A stretch of DNA of 38,909 bases from Silvimonas sp. (GCA_030151005.1 JASLES010000011.1:1-38909), one strand, 5' to 3'. Shown: positions 1 to 8,401, counted from the first letter of the stretch. Program-made: numbers and translations. Notes: generated by a model from the sequence alone, not told the origin.

Positions 1-125
1 GCGTAAGCGGGCATGATGCTTCCTGCCGGCTTCTGTTTATACCGAACAGAAGGCGGGAGGTGATGTCAGCGGTACCCGTCTGGGCGTTAGTTTAGGAAGG
101 GGAAGGCTGCATTGGCAAGTGCCGC
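1..125. other. gene-free left edge with an imperfect hairpin
   Basis: No coding region is supported here. Positions 22-37 and 45-60 are reverse complements apart from two mismatches, with an 8-bp perfect core (CTTCTGTT / AACAGAAG) around a 7-base loop. There is no T-run on either side, so it is a weak terminator candidate for a gene beyond the edge. Confidence 0.35.
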
Positions 126-625
126 TGTGTAGCCTGGATGGAGGCCCGCCAGGCCGGGAATCCGGGGTGGCAATATTGGCAAGCGTGACGTGTTGGCGTT
201 TTCAGTGATTCGTCATTCTCCTCGGCGGGCCCCCGTTGAGGCGGGAATCCAGTCTGGAGCCGGGTCGGCTCCGTTCTCTGGCGAGAACCATTTCTGTTAG
301 CGCCTTGCGGCGCGGGTTTGAAAGGCATTTGATACCCGGGGTGCCGGGCCCACGTCACTTTCTTTGCTTCGCCAAAGAAAGTAACCAAAGAAAGGCGACC
401 CCAGCCTTGCGGCCCTCCGGGCTTCCCTCAGTCAGTCGGGAGCCTGGGGTCTCCCTCCATTCCTTCAGCGCTGGGCTTTTACGGGGGGAGAACGTCAAAA
501 GCAACTTCAACCCCAACGACAAAGGCAACGGCCACAGCAACAGCAACTACAACTGCCAATTCAACATGTATCCCACTGATTCGTCATTCCGGTCCTCGGC
601 GGCCCCCTTGCGCCGGAATCCAGCT
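126..625 (+). repeat. composite dispersed repeat, copy A (subtype 1)
   Basis: This gene-free stretch carries, in order, blocks that recur in three other places of the window. They are a GTAGCCTGGATGG...CGGGAATCCGGGG block (about 126-165), a CGTCATTC...GCGGGAATCCAGT block (about 210-253), a GTTAGCGCCTTGCGGCGC block (about 297), a hairpin block CTTTCTTTG-CTTCGC-CAAAGAAAG followed by GTAACCAAAGAAAGGCGACCC (about 359-403), and a subtype-specific middle containing GGGAGCCTGGGGTCTCCCTCC. A GTCAAAAGCAAC block and a second CGTCATTCCGG...CCGGAATCCAG block (about 581-625) follow. Open frames through it are short, lack ribosome binding sites and are not shared between copies, so I treat it as non-coding. 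Copy D (28292-28660) is the closest relative. Confidence 0.8.
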
Positions 626-726
626 GCAATCCTCGCAAAGTTGCGGGCGCCAAGCCTCTCCACAGGCACTCCCCAGGTCTGCAGCCCGGATATCGCTCAT
701 GTGTCCGGCTCTGCCGGGCCCATACG

Positions 727-762
727 CAACAAGCCCCGGTATCACCCGGGGCTTGTTGTTTG
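727..762 (-). terminator. Rho-independent terminator of the 779-2374 lipoprotein gene
   Basis: A perfect 13-bp stem (CAACAAGCCCCGG at 727-739 with its complement at 746-758) encloses a 6-base loop. It lies about 20 bases past the lipoprotein stop codon on the minus strand. The tail is only moderately T-rich in either direction. Confidence 0.65.
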
Positions 763-778
763 CCACAGACCGCAATAT

Positions 779-2374
779 TTAGTTGCTGACCTGCGCCACA
801 TTCACCGTAATCGACCCGTTGGCATTGCCAGACACCCAACCCACAGCGCCCTGGTTGGGCCCGGCGGGGAAGGTGAATAACGGCAAGCCGGCGACAAATT
901 CGACACCGGTCAACGCGGTGGGCGTGTTGAGCGGGTTCAGGTTCTGGTCCACCAGTTGTGCGTACCACTTGATGATGTGATTGGTGCGACTGGATGAATC
1001 CCAGGTACCCCAGGTCACCAGGAAGTTCGACTGCAGCGGCGCAATTTTGGGCGTCACTGCCTGCGTGGTGCCGGTGTTGGCCGTCAGCCAGATGCTGTTG
1101 GTGGTGACGCCGGCATTCTGGGCCGTATTGCCGTTGGCGACGACCAATCGCACATCCCGCGCAGTGCGGGTGTCTGACGTGGTGTGGGCGATGGCAAAGC
1201 TGCCGTTGGCCAGTTTGATGAACTGCCCGGTCTGGGCGTTGGTAGTGTTGTCGCCTTCCGTACCAGGAATCGTCCAGTACGATTGGTCAAATACGGTGGC
1301 GGTAAAGTTCTGATAAGAGGTCGGCGTAAAGGCGGAAAAGCCCAACTGGCGGGAATACGCATCACCATGCGCCAGGGTGTAGTACGTGCCGTTATCAACG
1401 ATTAGCCGCTGGTCAAAGTTGTGCGAATAGAACCAGCCAGAGCCAGCCTCCCACGTATTGGACAGCCCTGTCGGTGTCTGTACCGCACCGGTGCTGGCGT
1501 TGAGCAAACGCAAGATGCCGGCCTGGTGGCGGGTGCCGTTGGCGTCCCAGGCCATCAGGTGCGAGACATACGCCACCACGTACCCATTGACCGCGTCGAA
1601 GCCCAGCACGCCGCTGCCGGCCTCGCCCGGATTGCCTGGGCTGTCTTTGGTGGTGTTGTCGTTGTTGCCAAAAACGGTGGTGTTCCAGACCGGGCTGGCA
1701 AAACTGGCGGTGGCCGAGCGGGCGACATGAAACTCGTTGCCGTTCACATTGTTGGCGTTGCCCGACACGCCTGATTTGAAGGTGCTATCGACGTTGAACG
1801 CCAGATAGTAGTTACCGGCGGTGTCACGCGTGAAGCCGAGCAAACGATAAGTCTGGATACCGGTGTCCGTTGTAGTGCTGCTGCTCAGGTCGGCCGACAC
1901 ATGGGTGATGAACACATGGGCGAGCGCAGCCAGGCCAGATGCGGACGGCACAGCACCGCCGGCGGTGTAGTCCAGCCAGGCAATATCCAGACTGCCATCC
2001 GTGTTGACGTACTGGATCAGCGGGTTGGGGAACCCATAGTTGGAGACCGGCGCGGCGGGTACGAAGCGGTCGTCAAAGAAATTGGCGGCGAGGCCAAATA
2101 CCTTGCCGCTGCCGGTAACGCAGACTGGATGGCTGACCACAGAGAAATGTGCGGTGCTACCTGTGGGCGTTGCAGTAACTGGTGCGCCGGATGCACAACT
2201 GCTCATGGTGGACGTCGGTGCCGGTGTCGGCGCACTGGGGCTGCTGGTTGTTGAACTGCTGCTGTCACTGGCGCTGTCAGAACTCCCGCCACCACCGCCA
2301 CACGCCCCCAGCAGCAGAGCACCACTCAGCATGGCAAGACGTAATGCGGTTACCCATCCAGAAGGCTTGAACAT
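779..2374 (-). CDS. putative secreted lipoprotein of unknown function
   Basis: A 531-residue protein with a type II signal peptide: a positively charged start, a hydrophobic stretch (about residues 13-24) and the lipobox LGAC, so Cys25 should be lipidated and the protein exported. Five glycines and a Ser/Thr/Pro linker (to about residue 56) follow, as in many surface lipoproteins. The rest is rich in Gly, Asn, Thr and Ser with aromatic residues at regular intervals, which suggests a beta-rich fold such as a propeller. I do not recognise a named family. The ATG at 2374 is preceded by a GAGG ribosome binding site. The gene is divergent from the ArsR-type regulator at 2521, with 146 bases between them, and ends at a strong hairpin. 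It could be a binding protein or a hydrolase; no catalytic motif was identified. Confidence 0.85.
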   Translation of the reverse strand: MFKPSGWVTALRLAMLSGALLLGACGGGGGSSDSASDSSSSTTSSPSAPTPAPTSTMSSCASGAPVTATPTGSTAHFSVVSHPVCVTGSGKVFGLAANFFDDRFVPAAPVSNYGFPNPLIQYVNTDGSLDIAWLDYTAGGAVPSASGLAALAHVFITHVSADLSSSTTTDTGIQTYRLLGFTRDTAGNYYLAFNVDSTFKSGVSGNANNVNGNEFHVARSATASFASPVWNTTVFGNNDNTTKDSPGNPGEAGSGVLGFDAVNGYVVAYVSHLMAWDANGTRHQAGILRLLNASTGAVQTPTGLSNTWEAGSGWFYSHNFDQRLIVDNGTYYTLAHGDAYSRQLGFSAFTPTSYQNFTATVFDQSYWTIPGTEGDNTTNAQTGQFIKLANGSFAIAHTTSDTRTARDVRLVVANGNTAQNAGVTTNSIWLTANTGTTQAVTPKIAPLQSNFLVTWGTWDSSSRTNHIIKWYAQLVDQNLNPLNTPTALTGVEFVAGLPLFTFPAGPNQGAVGWVSGNANGSITVNVAQVSN

Positions 2375-2520
2375 GCCCGGACCTCGTCAAAAAATGATGA
2401 CGGCATGGTACGGAGCGACTGATACAAAGTCCTGCGTCAGGAACCCAGGCGTCATCATCAAGCAGATAGCAGGCGCACGGTCTACCATAGAAACATACAT
2501 ATTTCGCCAGGTATCAAAGT

Positions 2521-3204
2521 ATGGATGAACAGCATCTCGAACAACGCTTGGCAGATGTGGCAGCCGCGGTGGCCGATAAAACCCGCTCGGGCATGCTGTG
2601 TCTGTTGATGGACGGGCGCGCCTATACGGCGACCGAACTGGCGGCGGCGACATCGGTTTCGGCCTCGACGGCCAGCAGCCATCTGGCGCGGCTGGTTGAG
2701 CAACGGCTGGTGCAATGCACGCCGCAGGGGCGACATCGCTATTTCAGCATTACCAGTCCGCAGGTTGCCAATGCGCTGGAAACGCTGATGGGTCTGGTCG
2801 GGGCGCGGGTGCGCAATATCCATAGCCACACCCCGCAGCATCTGCGCTTTGCGCGTACCTGTTATGACCATATGGCGGGCGAAATGGCGGTGGCGCTGCA
2901 TGACCGGCTGATCGCACTCGGCTGGCTGGATGGTGACACCTATCAACTCAATGCACCCGGGATGCAGGCGCTGGCGCAATTGGGGGTGGCCTGGCCGTCC
3001 GCCAGTCGCCGCCGTTTTGCTTGTGCTTGCCTTGATTGGAGTGAGCGCCAGGCGCATCTGGGCGGCCAGTTGGGTGCGGCCTTGTTACAAGCCTTTGAAC
3101 GCCAGCATTGGGTGGAACGCCAGTTGGAAAGCCGCGAGCTCACGCTGACCTCGGGCGGTCGTAAAGCGCTGGATCGGTATTTCGGGCTGGTGCTGCCGGC
3201 ATGA
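2521..3204 (+). CDS. ArsR-family winged-helix transcriptional regulator
   Basis: A 227-residue protein with an N-terminal winged helix of the ArsR type (about residues 10-90). The recognition region reads TATELAAATSVSASTASSHL, followed by a wing with GRHRYFSI. This is the SmtB/ArsR arrangement used to repress a neighbouring operon. No CxCxxC metal site is present in the DNA-binding helix, so the signal need not be a metal. The C-terminal 130 residues contain HLRFARTCYDHMAGEM, a sequence typical of the longer ArsR proteins, perhaps a ligand-sensing part. Its stop codon overlaps the start of the DUF429 gene (ATGA at 3201-3204), so the two are almost certainly translated together. It is divergent from the lipoprotein gene and could regulate both sides. 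Confidence 0.88.
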   Translation: MDEQHLEQRLADVAAAVADKTRSGMLCLLMDGRAYTATELAAATSVSASTASSHLARLVEQRLVQCTPQGRHRYFSITSPQVANALETLMGLVGARVRNIHSHTPQHLRFARTCYDHMAGEMAVALHDRLIALGWLDGDTYQLNAPGMQALAQLGVAWPSASRRRFACACLDWSERQAHLGGQLGAALLQAFERQHWVERQLESRELTLTSGGRKALDRYFGLVLPA

Positions 3205-3848
3205 TTGCAAAGGATGAACACCTGCCGGTTGTAGCCGGGATTGACGTGGGCGGCGACAAAAAGGGTTGTCACCTTGTCGTGCTGCGTGGCACGCAAATCC
3301 TGGCGCACGCCCGCAGCAAAGACGCGCAGGAACTGGCGCAACACTGCCGCGCCCACGGTGCCGTGGCGGTTGGGGTCGATGCGCCATGCCAATGGGCACG
3401 TGAAGGCGTGGGGCGGACGGCGGAAAAAGCGCTGAATCGCGAAAAGCTGTTTGTGTTCTCCAGCCCGACCCGCGCCGTTGCACTGGCGCACAAAAGCAAC
3501 TTTTATGGCTGGATGTTCAGCGGTGAACGCCTGTTTGCGGCGCTGACCCCGCACTTTCCGCTCTGGTTGGGCGGGCTGCCGGGCGGGCCAGTCTGTTTCG
3601 AAACCTTTCCCCACGCCATTACCGCTGCCTTGCTGGCCAGTGGCACGGCGAGCGCCAGACTCAAAGGCACGCAGCGGCGTCAGGTGCTGGCAGACGCCGG
3701 TATCGACGCCAGTGGGTTGCGGTCCATAGATGACGTCGACGCCGCGCTGTGCGCTCTGTGCGCACAGTATCTGCTACAAGGAAAAATACGCAGTTATGGT
3801 GACGTGGCGGATGGTTTGATTGCCGTCCCGCAACGCCCCCGGCCTTAG
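3201..3848 (+). CDS. DUF429-family protein (predicted RNase H-like fold)
   Basis: A 215-residue protein that begins with an RNase H-like acidic strand (VVAGIDVGGDKKGCHLVVL, about residues 10-28) and has a second acidic strand with VAVGVDAPCQW (about residues 56-66). Later come the SSPTRA motif and CFETFPHA, both features of the DUF429 family, predicted to be nucleases or related phosphotransfer proteins but with little biochemistry. A conserved C-terminal DDVDAALCAL carries a further acidic pair. It is translationally coupled to the ArsR regulator by a 4-base overlap. Its TAG stop at 3846-3848 shares two bases with the stop of the convergent gene at 3845. Function is inferred from family only. 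Confidence 0.8.
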   Translation: MIAKDEHLPVVAGIDVGGDKKGCHLVVLRGTQILAHARSKDAQELAQHCRAHGAVAVGVDAPCQWAREGVGRTAEKALNREKLFVFSSPTRAVALAHKSNFYGWMFSGERLFAALTPHFPLWLGGLPGGPVCFETFPHAITAALLASGTASARLKGTQRRQVLADAGIDASGLRSIDDVDAALCALCAQYLLQGKIRSYGDVADGLIAVPQRPRP

Positions 3849-4264
3849 CCAAACAGGGCTTGCGTGGTGGCCGGGTCCATCGGCAATGAGGAATGCGCGT
3901 GCGCCACGCGCCAGCCTTGCGCATCGTGCCGGAAAACCCAGGTTTGCCGGTCTTTCATGGCGTTATGGGTGGTGGCAGAGTCGCCCCGGTATTGGACAAA
4001 CATGTGCGCGACGGCCAGATCAGCGCTGCTCAGGATGCGCACATCTTCAAACGTTACGGTGACCACCACGTCGCCCAGGGTGGTCAACCATTGCGTCACC
4101 ATGGCGCTCAGCGCGGCCTTGCCGTCATGCTGTTGATGCGCCCAGGCATCAAACACGCGGACGTCTTTCGTATACAAGGCCAGCACGCCGGCAACGTCTT
4201 TGGCGTGGACAGCTTGCTGGTATTGCGCCAGCACTTGCTGGATGTCTCCGGTCACGTCAGTCAT
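3845..4264 (-). CDS. SnoaL-like / DUF4440 (NTF2-fold) protein
   Basis: A 139-residue small cytoplasmic protein. The pattern VLAQYQQAVHAKDVAGVLALYTKDVRVFDAW near the start, and RQTWVFRHDAQGWRVAHAHSSLP near the end, are typical of the cone-shaped NTF2/SnoaL fold used by small-molecule isomerases, hydrolases and binding proteins, often annotated DUF4440 or SgcJ/EcaC. The start at 4264 is chosen because GAAGGAG lies 7 bases upstream and the family begins there. An upstream extension in the same frame would run far into the preceding gene. It overlaps the end of the diguanylate cyclase gene by 8 bases, so the two are probably co-translated. A specific substrate cannot be stated. Confidence 0.82.
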   Translation of the reverse strand: MTDVTGDIQQVLAQYQQAVHAKDVAGVLALYTKDVRVFDAWAHQQHDGKAALSAMVTQWLTTLGDVVVTVTFEDVRILSSADLAVAHMFVQYRGDSATTHNAMKDRQTWVFRHDAQGWRVAHAHSSLPMDPATTQALFG

Positions 4265-5897
4265 TGCTTGCTCCTTCTGCGGCCGGCTTGAAGTGTGCCG
4301 CTGCAGCAGACAGCATATAACGGTTGCGGCCGGTGGTCTTGGCCTCATACAGCGCTGCGTCGGCCTCGCGATAGGCGGCGTCCAGATCCAGCGCGTTGTC
4401 CGGGCCAATCAGCGTGGCGCCCAGCGAGATCGTGACCTCCTGCCAGCTGCTTTTTTCATGGGCAATGTGCAGCGCGCGCACGGCTTCGCACAGGCTGTTC
4501 ATCAGCATGGCCAGATGTGCCGGGTCGTTCAGTTGCACCAGCACGGCAAATTCTTCGCCCCCCACGCGGAACACGCCATCGGTCGCCCGCCTCACCGCGT
4601 TTTGTAACGCGCTGGCTACTTGTTGCAGGGTATTGTCGCCGCCCTGGTGACCGTAGAAATCGTTGTATTTCTTGAAGTGATCAATATCCAGAATCGCCAG
4701 CCCCAGCCATTGCCCATTGCGCCGGCTATGGGCAACTTCGCGCTGGGCAATGTCATCAAAATGCCGCCGGTTGAACAGGCCGGTCAACGCGTCGCGGATC
4801 GACATGTTCTGCATATTGCGCATCGCCCCGGCCAACAACACCAGTAGCACCACACAACCCAAAGCGGCCACGGTTGCGCCCACCAGCAACAAGGTTGCCC
4901 GGAAGGCTTGCCACAGCATGGCGTGGTGATTGGCTTCTACGACCAGGGCCCAATTGGCTGATTTGAGCGGATACACCAGATAGCGCACGTCACCCGTTCC
5001 CACTGGCACGCCGCGCTGCGCACCCAGAATACTGGCGGGCAGCGCCGCTTGTTCCGGGCGCAGCAAATTGATGCCGGTGTCCCGATTCACCAGGTTTTCC
5101 GTGGCGTTGCTGATGTGGCGCACCTTGAGCGTGCCAATCAGCGTTTGCAGCCGGACATCCAGACTCAGCACGCCCATGAACCGGTCATGATCGTAAAGCG
5201 GTTTGCTGACGGTGACGACCTTGCCCTTGCCGGCCGCGTCGTCATATATCGCACTCCAGACGGTGGTGTGTCTGGGGTTGGCACCGGGGCCGGCATTGGC
5301 GTAGGTCACGGCGGCCAGGTCTTCGGCCTTGTAAAAGCGCTGCGCGCCAGACTGCTGGTCGGGCGGCGGATAAAAATAGATAAAGCCGCGTTCAGAACGG
5401 TAATACACCCAGGGCAGGTGGGTATCCCGGCGCTTTAGCGCGCGGAACATGGGCGTCAGGCCGATGGCCATCGACATTTCTTGTGCGGCGGGCGAACCGG
5501 GTGCGGGCACGGCGCCACGCCCGGTCAGCACACCTTGATCCCCCGCGCCAAAGCCTGGCAACTCGCCCAGTTCGTACCCTTGCTGGTCTGCGCGTGCGCG
5601 CAAATAGCGGGTGACATCCAGATTGAGCGTGTAACGTCCGCTCAACAGGTCTCCCGCTTCGTCGGCCAGGGTTTCCAGATACTGCCGCCGCAAGTCCAGT
5701 TCATGGTCCAGGGTGGCAGCAATAAACGCACCGGTTTCGCTGGTCACGCGGTATTCCGTGTTCAGGTTTTGACCAAAGCGATACACGCCGCTAAAGAGCC
5801 CGCCCAACACCAGGATCAACGCCGTGATCAGCACCAGCGCGCGGATACGACCGGCGCTATCGCGAGAGGCAAAACGGGTGCTGGCTAAACCGGCCAT
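4257..5897 (-). CDS. membrane-anchored sensory diguanylate cyclase (GGDEF)
   Basis: About 546 residues. The domains are a transmembrane helix (about residues 18-40), a long periplasmic sensor of the double-Cache kind (about 41-333, with WVYYRSERGFIYFYPP and LSLDVRL), a second transmembrane helix (about 334-358) and a cytoplasmic GGDEF domain (about 363-533). The active site is intact: DALTGLFNRR opens the domain, DIDHFKKYND carries the metal-binding Asp, and the signature is GGEEF (446-450). An RxxD inhibition site (Arg437, Asp440) lies five residues before it, so c-di-GMP feedback is expected. It should make c-di-GMP from two GTP in response to an extracytoplasmic ligand. ATG at 5897 is used; a GTG two codons upstream is also possible. 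It overlaps the downstream SnoaL-like gene and is divergent from a second diguanylate cyclase. Confidence 0.93.
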   Translation of the reverse strand: MAGLASTRFASRDSAGRIRALVLITALILVLGGLFSGVYRFGQNLNTEYRVTSETGAFIAATLDHELDLRRQYLETLADEAGDLLSGRYTLNLDVTRYLRARADQQGYELGELPGFGAGDQGVLTGRGAVPAPGSPAAQEMSMAIGLTPMFRALKRRDTHLPWVYYRSERGFIYFYPPPDQQSGAQRFYKAEDLAAVTYANAGPGANPRHTTVWSAIYDDAAGKGKVVTVSKPLYDHDRFMGVLSLDVRLQTLIGTLKVRHISNATENLVNRDTGINLLRPEQAALPASILGAQRGVPVGTGDVRYLVYPLKSANWALVVEANHHAMLWQAFRATLLLVGATVAALGCVVLLVLLAGAMRNMQNMSIRDALTGLFNRRHFDDIAQREVAHSRRNGQWLGLAILDIDHFKKYNDFYGHQGGDNTLQQVASALQNAVRRATDGVFRVGGEEFAVLVQLNDPAHLAMLMNSLCEAVRALHIAHEKSSWQEVTISLGATLIGPDNALDLDAAYREADAALYEAKTTGRNRYMLSAAAAHFKPAAEGASND

Positions 5898-6346
5898 GAA
5901 CACACAATCCCGGAAAAAGTCGCGGCTGGACGTTGTCAGAAAACCGCAATCTGGTCACAAATGAGGCAGTGCTAGCTGACAATGTAGCCGACAGGTAATG
6001 CAATTGCTGATGCCGGTTGGCTTGCTGCGGCGGAATACCGACGAATGTGCCGTGATCAATCTTTGTGTTCGGGTTTGCAAACGTTGTCAGATTGCCGCTG
6101 GAAATCGGTTGTGCGCAATGTGTCCTGCCGATTGTCGAAAACAGCGTGCAGAATGTCGACCGCTGAGGGGTAACCCGCACCCTGACCGGGTCAGACTGAC
6201 GGCATAATTGCGGGAAACGCCGGATAACTCCTACAGTGCCGTCACTGTCAGACCAAAAACCGGTCGCTTTACCAACAACAAATGCAGCTAACTGGTCCAC
6301 ACCGTTTGCCCACGGTGCGGAGTTCGCCAGTTCAGGGAGGGGCAAG
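5898..6346. promoter_or_regulatory. 449-base intergenic region between two divergent diguanylate cyclase genes
   Basis: No gene is supported. Two overlapping inverted repeats stand out: CTGACC-G-GGTCAG (6182-6194) and GTCAG-A-CTGAC (6190-6200). A CATAAT hexamer follows at 6203-6208. These may form an operator/promoter for the gene starting at 6347, but the -35 element is poor and this is only a suggestion. Confidence 0.35.
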
Positions 6347-7366
6347 ATGGATTCAATACTGCTGAAATTGTCTGATTCGGTCTCTGGTGCGCAAACACTG
6401 GAAGACCTGACACGCCCGCTGCTGGAAATGCTGCACGCCGTGACCGGGCTGGAATCCACCTATCTGACCTCCATCGATCTGGATCAGGGGCTGCAGCACA
6501 TTCTTTACTCGCGCAATGCGTCCACCACCTTCGCGATTCCGGAAGGGCTCACGGTGGAATGGAACGACACCCTGTGCAAGCGCGCGCTGGATGAAAACCG
6601 CGGGTTTACCAATGAGGTAGACGACTGCTGGGGAGACTCTGACGCGGCGCGTGCGCTGGGCATCCAGACCTATTTGTCGACGCCCATTTTCACTGGCGCC
6701 GGCAACCTGTACGGCACCTTGTGCGCGGCCAGTGCCACACGCCGGGATGTCTCGGTGGACACCCGCAAGATCATTGATCTGTTTGCCAGACTGATTGCCC
6801 AGCATGTGGAGCGGGAGTCTTTGCTGAGCCGTCTGCGTGAAGCCAATATCGAACTCTCCGCCATGGCGCTGACCGACCCTTTGACCAGCCTGCCCAACCG
6901 GCGCGCACTGCTCGATGAACTGGAGCGCATGTTCGCCGTGGCCCAGCGGGAAACGCGCAGCGTGCTCATCGCGTTTCTGGATCTGGATGGATTCAAACAG
7001 ATTAACGACACCTGGGGCCACGAAGCCGGGGACGTGCTGTTGCAGACCATTGCGCGGCAATTGGCACAACAGCGCCGGGCCGGGGATTTCATCGCCCGGG
7101 TGGGCGGCGATGAATTTGTGGCCGTTGGGGTCGGCCCGCAGCAGGGCGAATCAGCCAGCGATGCGGCGCAAGCCTTTGGTCTGCGTTTGTTTGAGAAAAC
7201 CCGTGCGACAGTCGATGCGGGTGCTGCGCAGTTTGATTACGGCGGTGCCAGCGTGGGCGCCATTGCCATCGACCCGGCTGCCGCAACGGTGAGCGAGGCC
7301 CTCAGTCAGGCCGATAGCGCCATGTACAAGGTTAAACAGCACCGGGCCCGCCGCCCGGCCTGCTGA
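6347..7366 (+). CDS. soluble GAF-GGDEF diguanylate cyclase
   Basis: A 339-residue cytoplasmic protein with an N-terminal GAF sensor (about residues 15-155; QTYLSTPIFTGAGNLYGTLCA is the typical GAF core) joined by a helical linker to a GGDEF domain (about 172-335). DPLTSLPNRRALLDELE opens the cyclase domain, FLDLDGFKQIND holds the metal-binding Asp, and the signature GGDEF (253-257) is intact. An RxxD inhibitory site (Arg244, Asp247) lies five residues upstream, so product inhibition is likely. It should make c-di-GMP under control of a cytosolic small molecule. The ATG at 6347 is preferred over an in-frame start 37 codons upstream because AGGGAGGGG precedes it by 5 bases and the upstream extension has no domain character. 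It ends 5 bases from the convergent bestrophin-like gene. Confidence 0.92.
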   Translation: MDSILLKLSDSVSGAQTLEDLTRPLLEMLHAVTGLESTYLTSIDLDQGLQHILYSRNASTTFAIPEGLTVEWNDTLCKRALDENRGFTNEVDDCWGDSDAARALGIQTYLSTPIFTGAGNLYGTLCAASATRRDVSVDTRKIIDLFARLIAQHVERESLLSRLREANIELSAMALTDPLTSLPNRRALLDELERMFAVAQRETRSVLIAFLDLDGFKQINDTWGHEAGDVLLQTIARQLAQQRRAGDFIARVGGDEFVAVGVGPQQGESASDAAQAFGLRLFEKTRATVDAGAAQFDYGGASVGAIAIDPAAATVSEALSQADSAMYKVKQHRARRPAC

Positions 7367-7371
7367 TCCGG

Positions 7372-8289
7372 CTAGTGCATGATGTAGTTGTGGGCTTGCG
7401 GTGCGGGTTCGGTCAGGGGCTCGCCCAGGACATCCATGATGGCGGATTCAATCGTGTGGCTTAGCGAGGCCAGCGGCAGATCGTTGGGTTCCATGCCGAA
7501 CGGGTCTTCCAGTTCATCGCCAATCACATCAAGCGCCATATAGGTGTAGGCAATAAAGGCGGCAATCAGCGGTGTCAGCCAACCCGTGCTGGTGGCAAGG
7601 CCGATTGGCAGCAGCAGGCAATACAGGGTGACCGTGCGGTTGAGCAGCACACGGTAGCTAAACGGAATGGGTGTGCTGGCAATACGCTCGCAACCGCCGA
7701 TCATCTCCGAGAGTTTGTTCAAATTCTCGTCTACGGATTGATATTGCAGTTCGCTGAGGGCGCCCTCACGCAGCAGGGTCGCGCATTCACTCCCCAACCA
7801 ATGCAGGATAAACGCGGGCTTGAAGCGCGCTTCGGCCACGCGGGGCAGCAAATGCGCCGGCAACAGGCGGGCCAGGTGCGTTTGCTGGTCGGTATGGCGC
7901 ATTTGCCCCAAGAGGGCATAAGTACAGGCCGCCAGACCACGCCCCAGGCGCACGGTGGCCGGGTGATCCGGCGCGGCAGCATGGATTTGACGCATGGTAG
8001 AGCGCGCCGCCACCAGCAAACCACCCCACAGTTTGCGGGCTTCCCAATAGCGCTCGTAACTGACCGAGTTGCGAAACCCCAGAAAAATGGCCAAGGCAAT
8101 CCCCATCAGCGTAAAGGGCGGAATGCTCAGGGAAGAGTTGGCGTGTTCATTAAACCACCAGCCGCGCGCCAGCACTGCCAGTACCGAGACTGCAGCGACC
8201 ACCATCAGGCGCGGCAAGATGCGGTGCAGTACCGATCCGCGCCAGACAAACAGAAGGGATATCCAGTGGCTGTGGGGGCGGACGATCAT
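7372..8289 (-). CDS. bestrophin-like anion channel family protein (YneE/UPF0187)
   Basis: A 305-residue membrane protein that begins MIVRPHSHWISLLFVWRGSV, the usual opening of bacterial bestrophin homologues. The GFRNSVSYERYWEARKLWGGL motif after the second hydrophobic segment is the family hallmark. Hydrophobic segments are seen at about residues 30-45, 60-75, 205-225 and 230-250, and the C-terminal IGDELEDPFGMEPNDLPL matches the conserved acidic loop. Bacterial members form pentameric channels; ion choice varies and cannot be read from sequence. The start at 8289 is chosen from the family pattern and length, although no good ribosome binding site precedes it. An AAGGAG sits about 30 bases upstream inside a hairpin. 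An in-frame TTG at 8367 is the alternative. Confidence 0.88.
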   Translation of the reverse strand: MIVRPHSHWISLLFVWRGSVLHRILPRLMVVAAVSVLAVLARGWWFNEHANSSLSIPPFTLMGIALAIFLGFRNSVSYERYWEARKLWGGLLVAARSTMRQIHAAAPDHPATVRLGRGLAACTYALLGQMRHTDQQTHLARLLPAHLLPRVAEARFKPAFILHWLGSECATLLREGALSELQYQSVDENLNKLSEMIGGCERIASTPIPFSYRVLLNRTVTLYCLLLPIGLATSTGWLTPLIAAFIAYTYMALDVIGDELEDPFGMEPNDLPLASLSHTIESAIMDVLGEPLTEPAPQAHNYIMH

Positions 8290-8310
8290 GGCGTTGTCAT
8301 GGGTTGCGAG

Positions 8311-8337
8311 ACGGGAACGTATGTTACTCCTTCCCGT
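8311..8337. repeat. inverted repeat enclosing a Shine-Dalgarno-like sequence
   Basis: ACGGGAA (8311-8317) and TTCCCGT (8331-8337) are perfect complements around a 13-base loop. On the minus strand the 5' arm and loop contain AAGGAG, about 30 bases ahead of the bestrophin-like ATG. It may be an operator or an RNA hairpin. Confidence 0.35.
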
Positions 8338-8401
8338 ATTGATGCTGGGCAAGGCTTGGTTTGGCAATTTTTAACGTTATAAGTCGCCATGACCACCCCA
8401 A

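Noticed and set aside
236..880. Open frames inside repeat copies A, B, C and D
   Set aside because: They differ between copies, lack ribosome binding sites and run across block boundaries, so the repeats are treated as non-coding.
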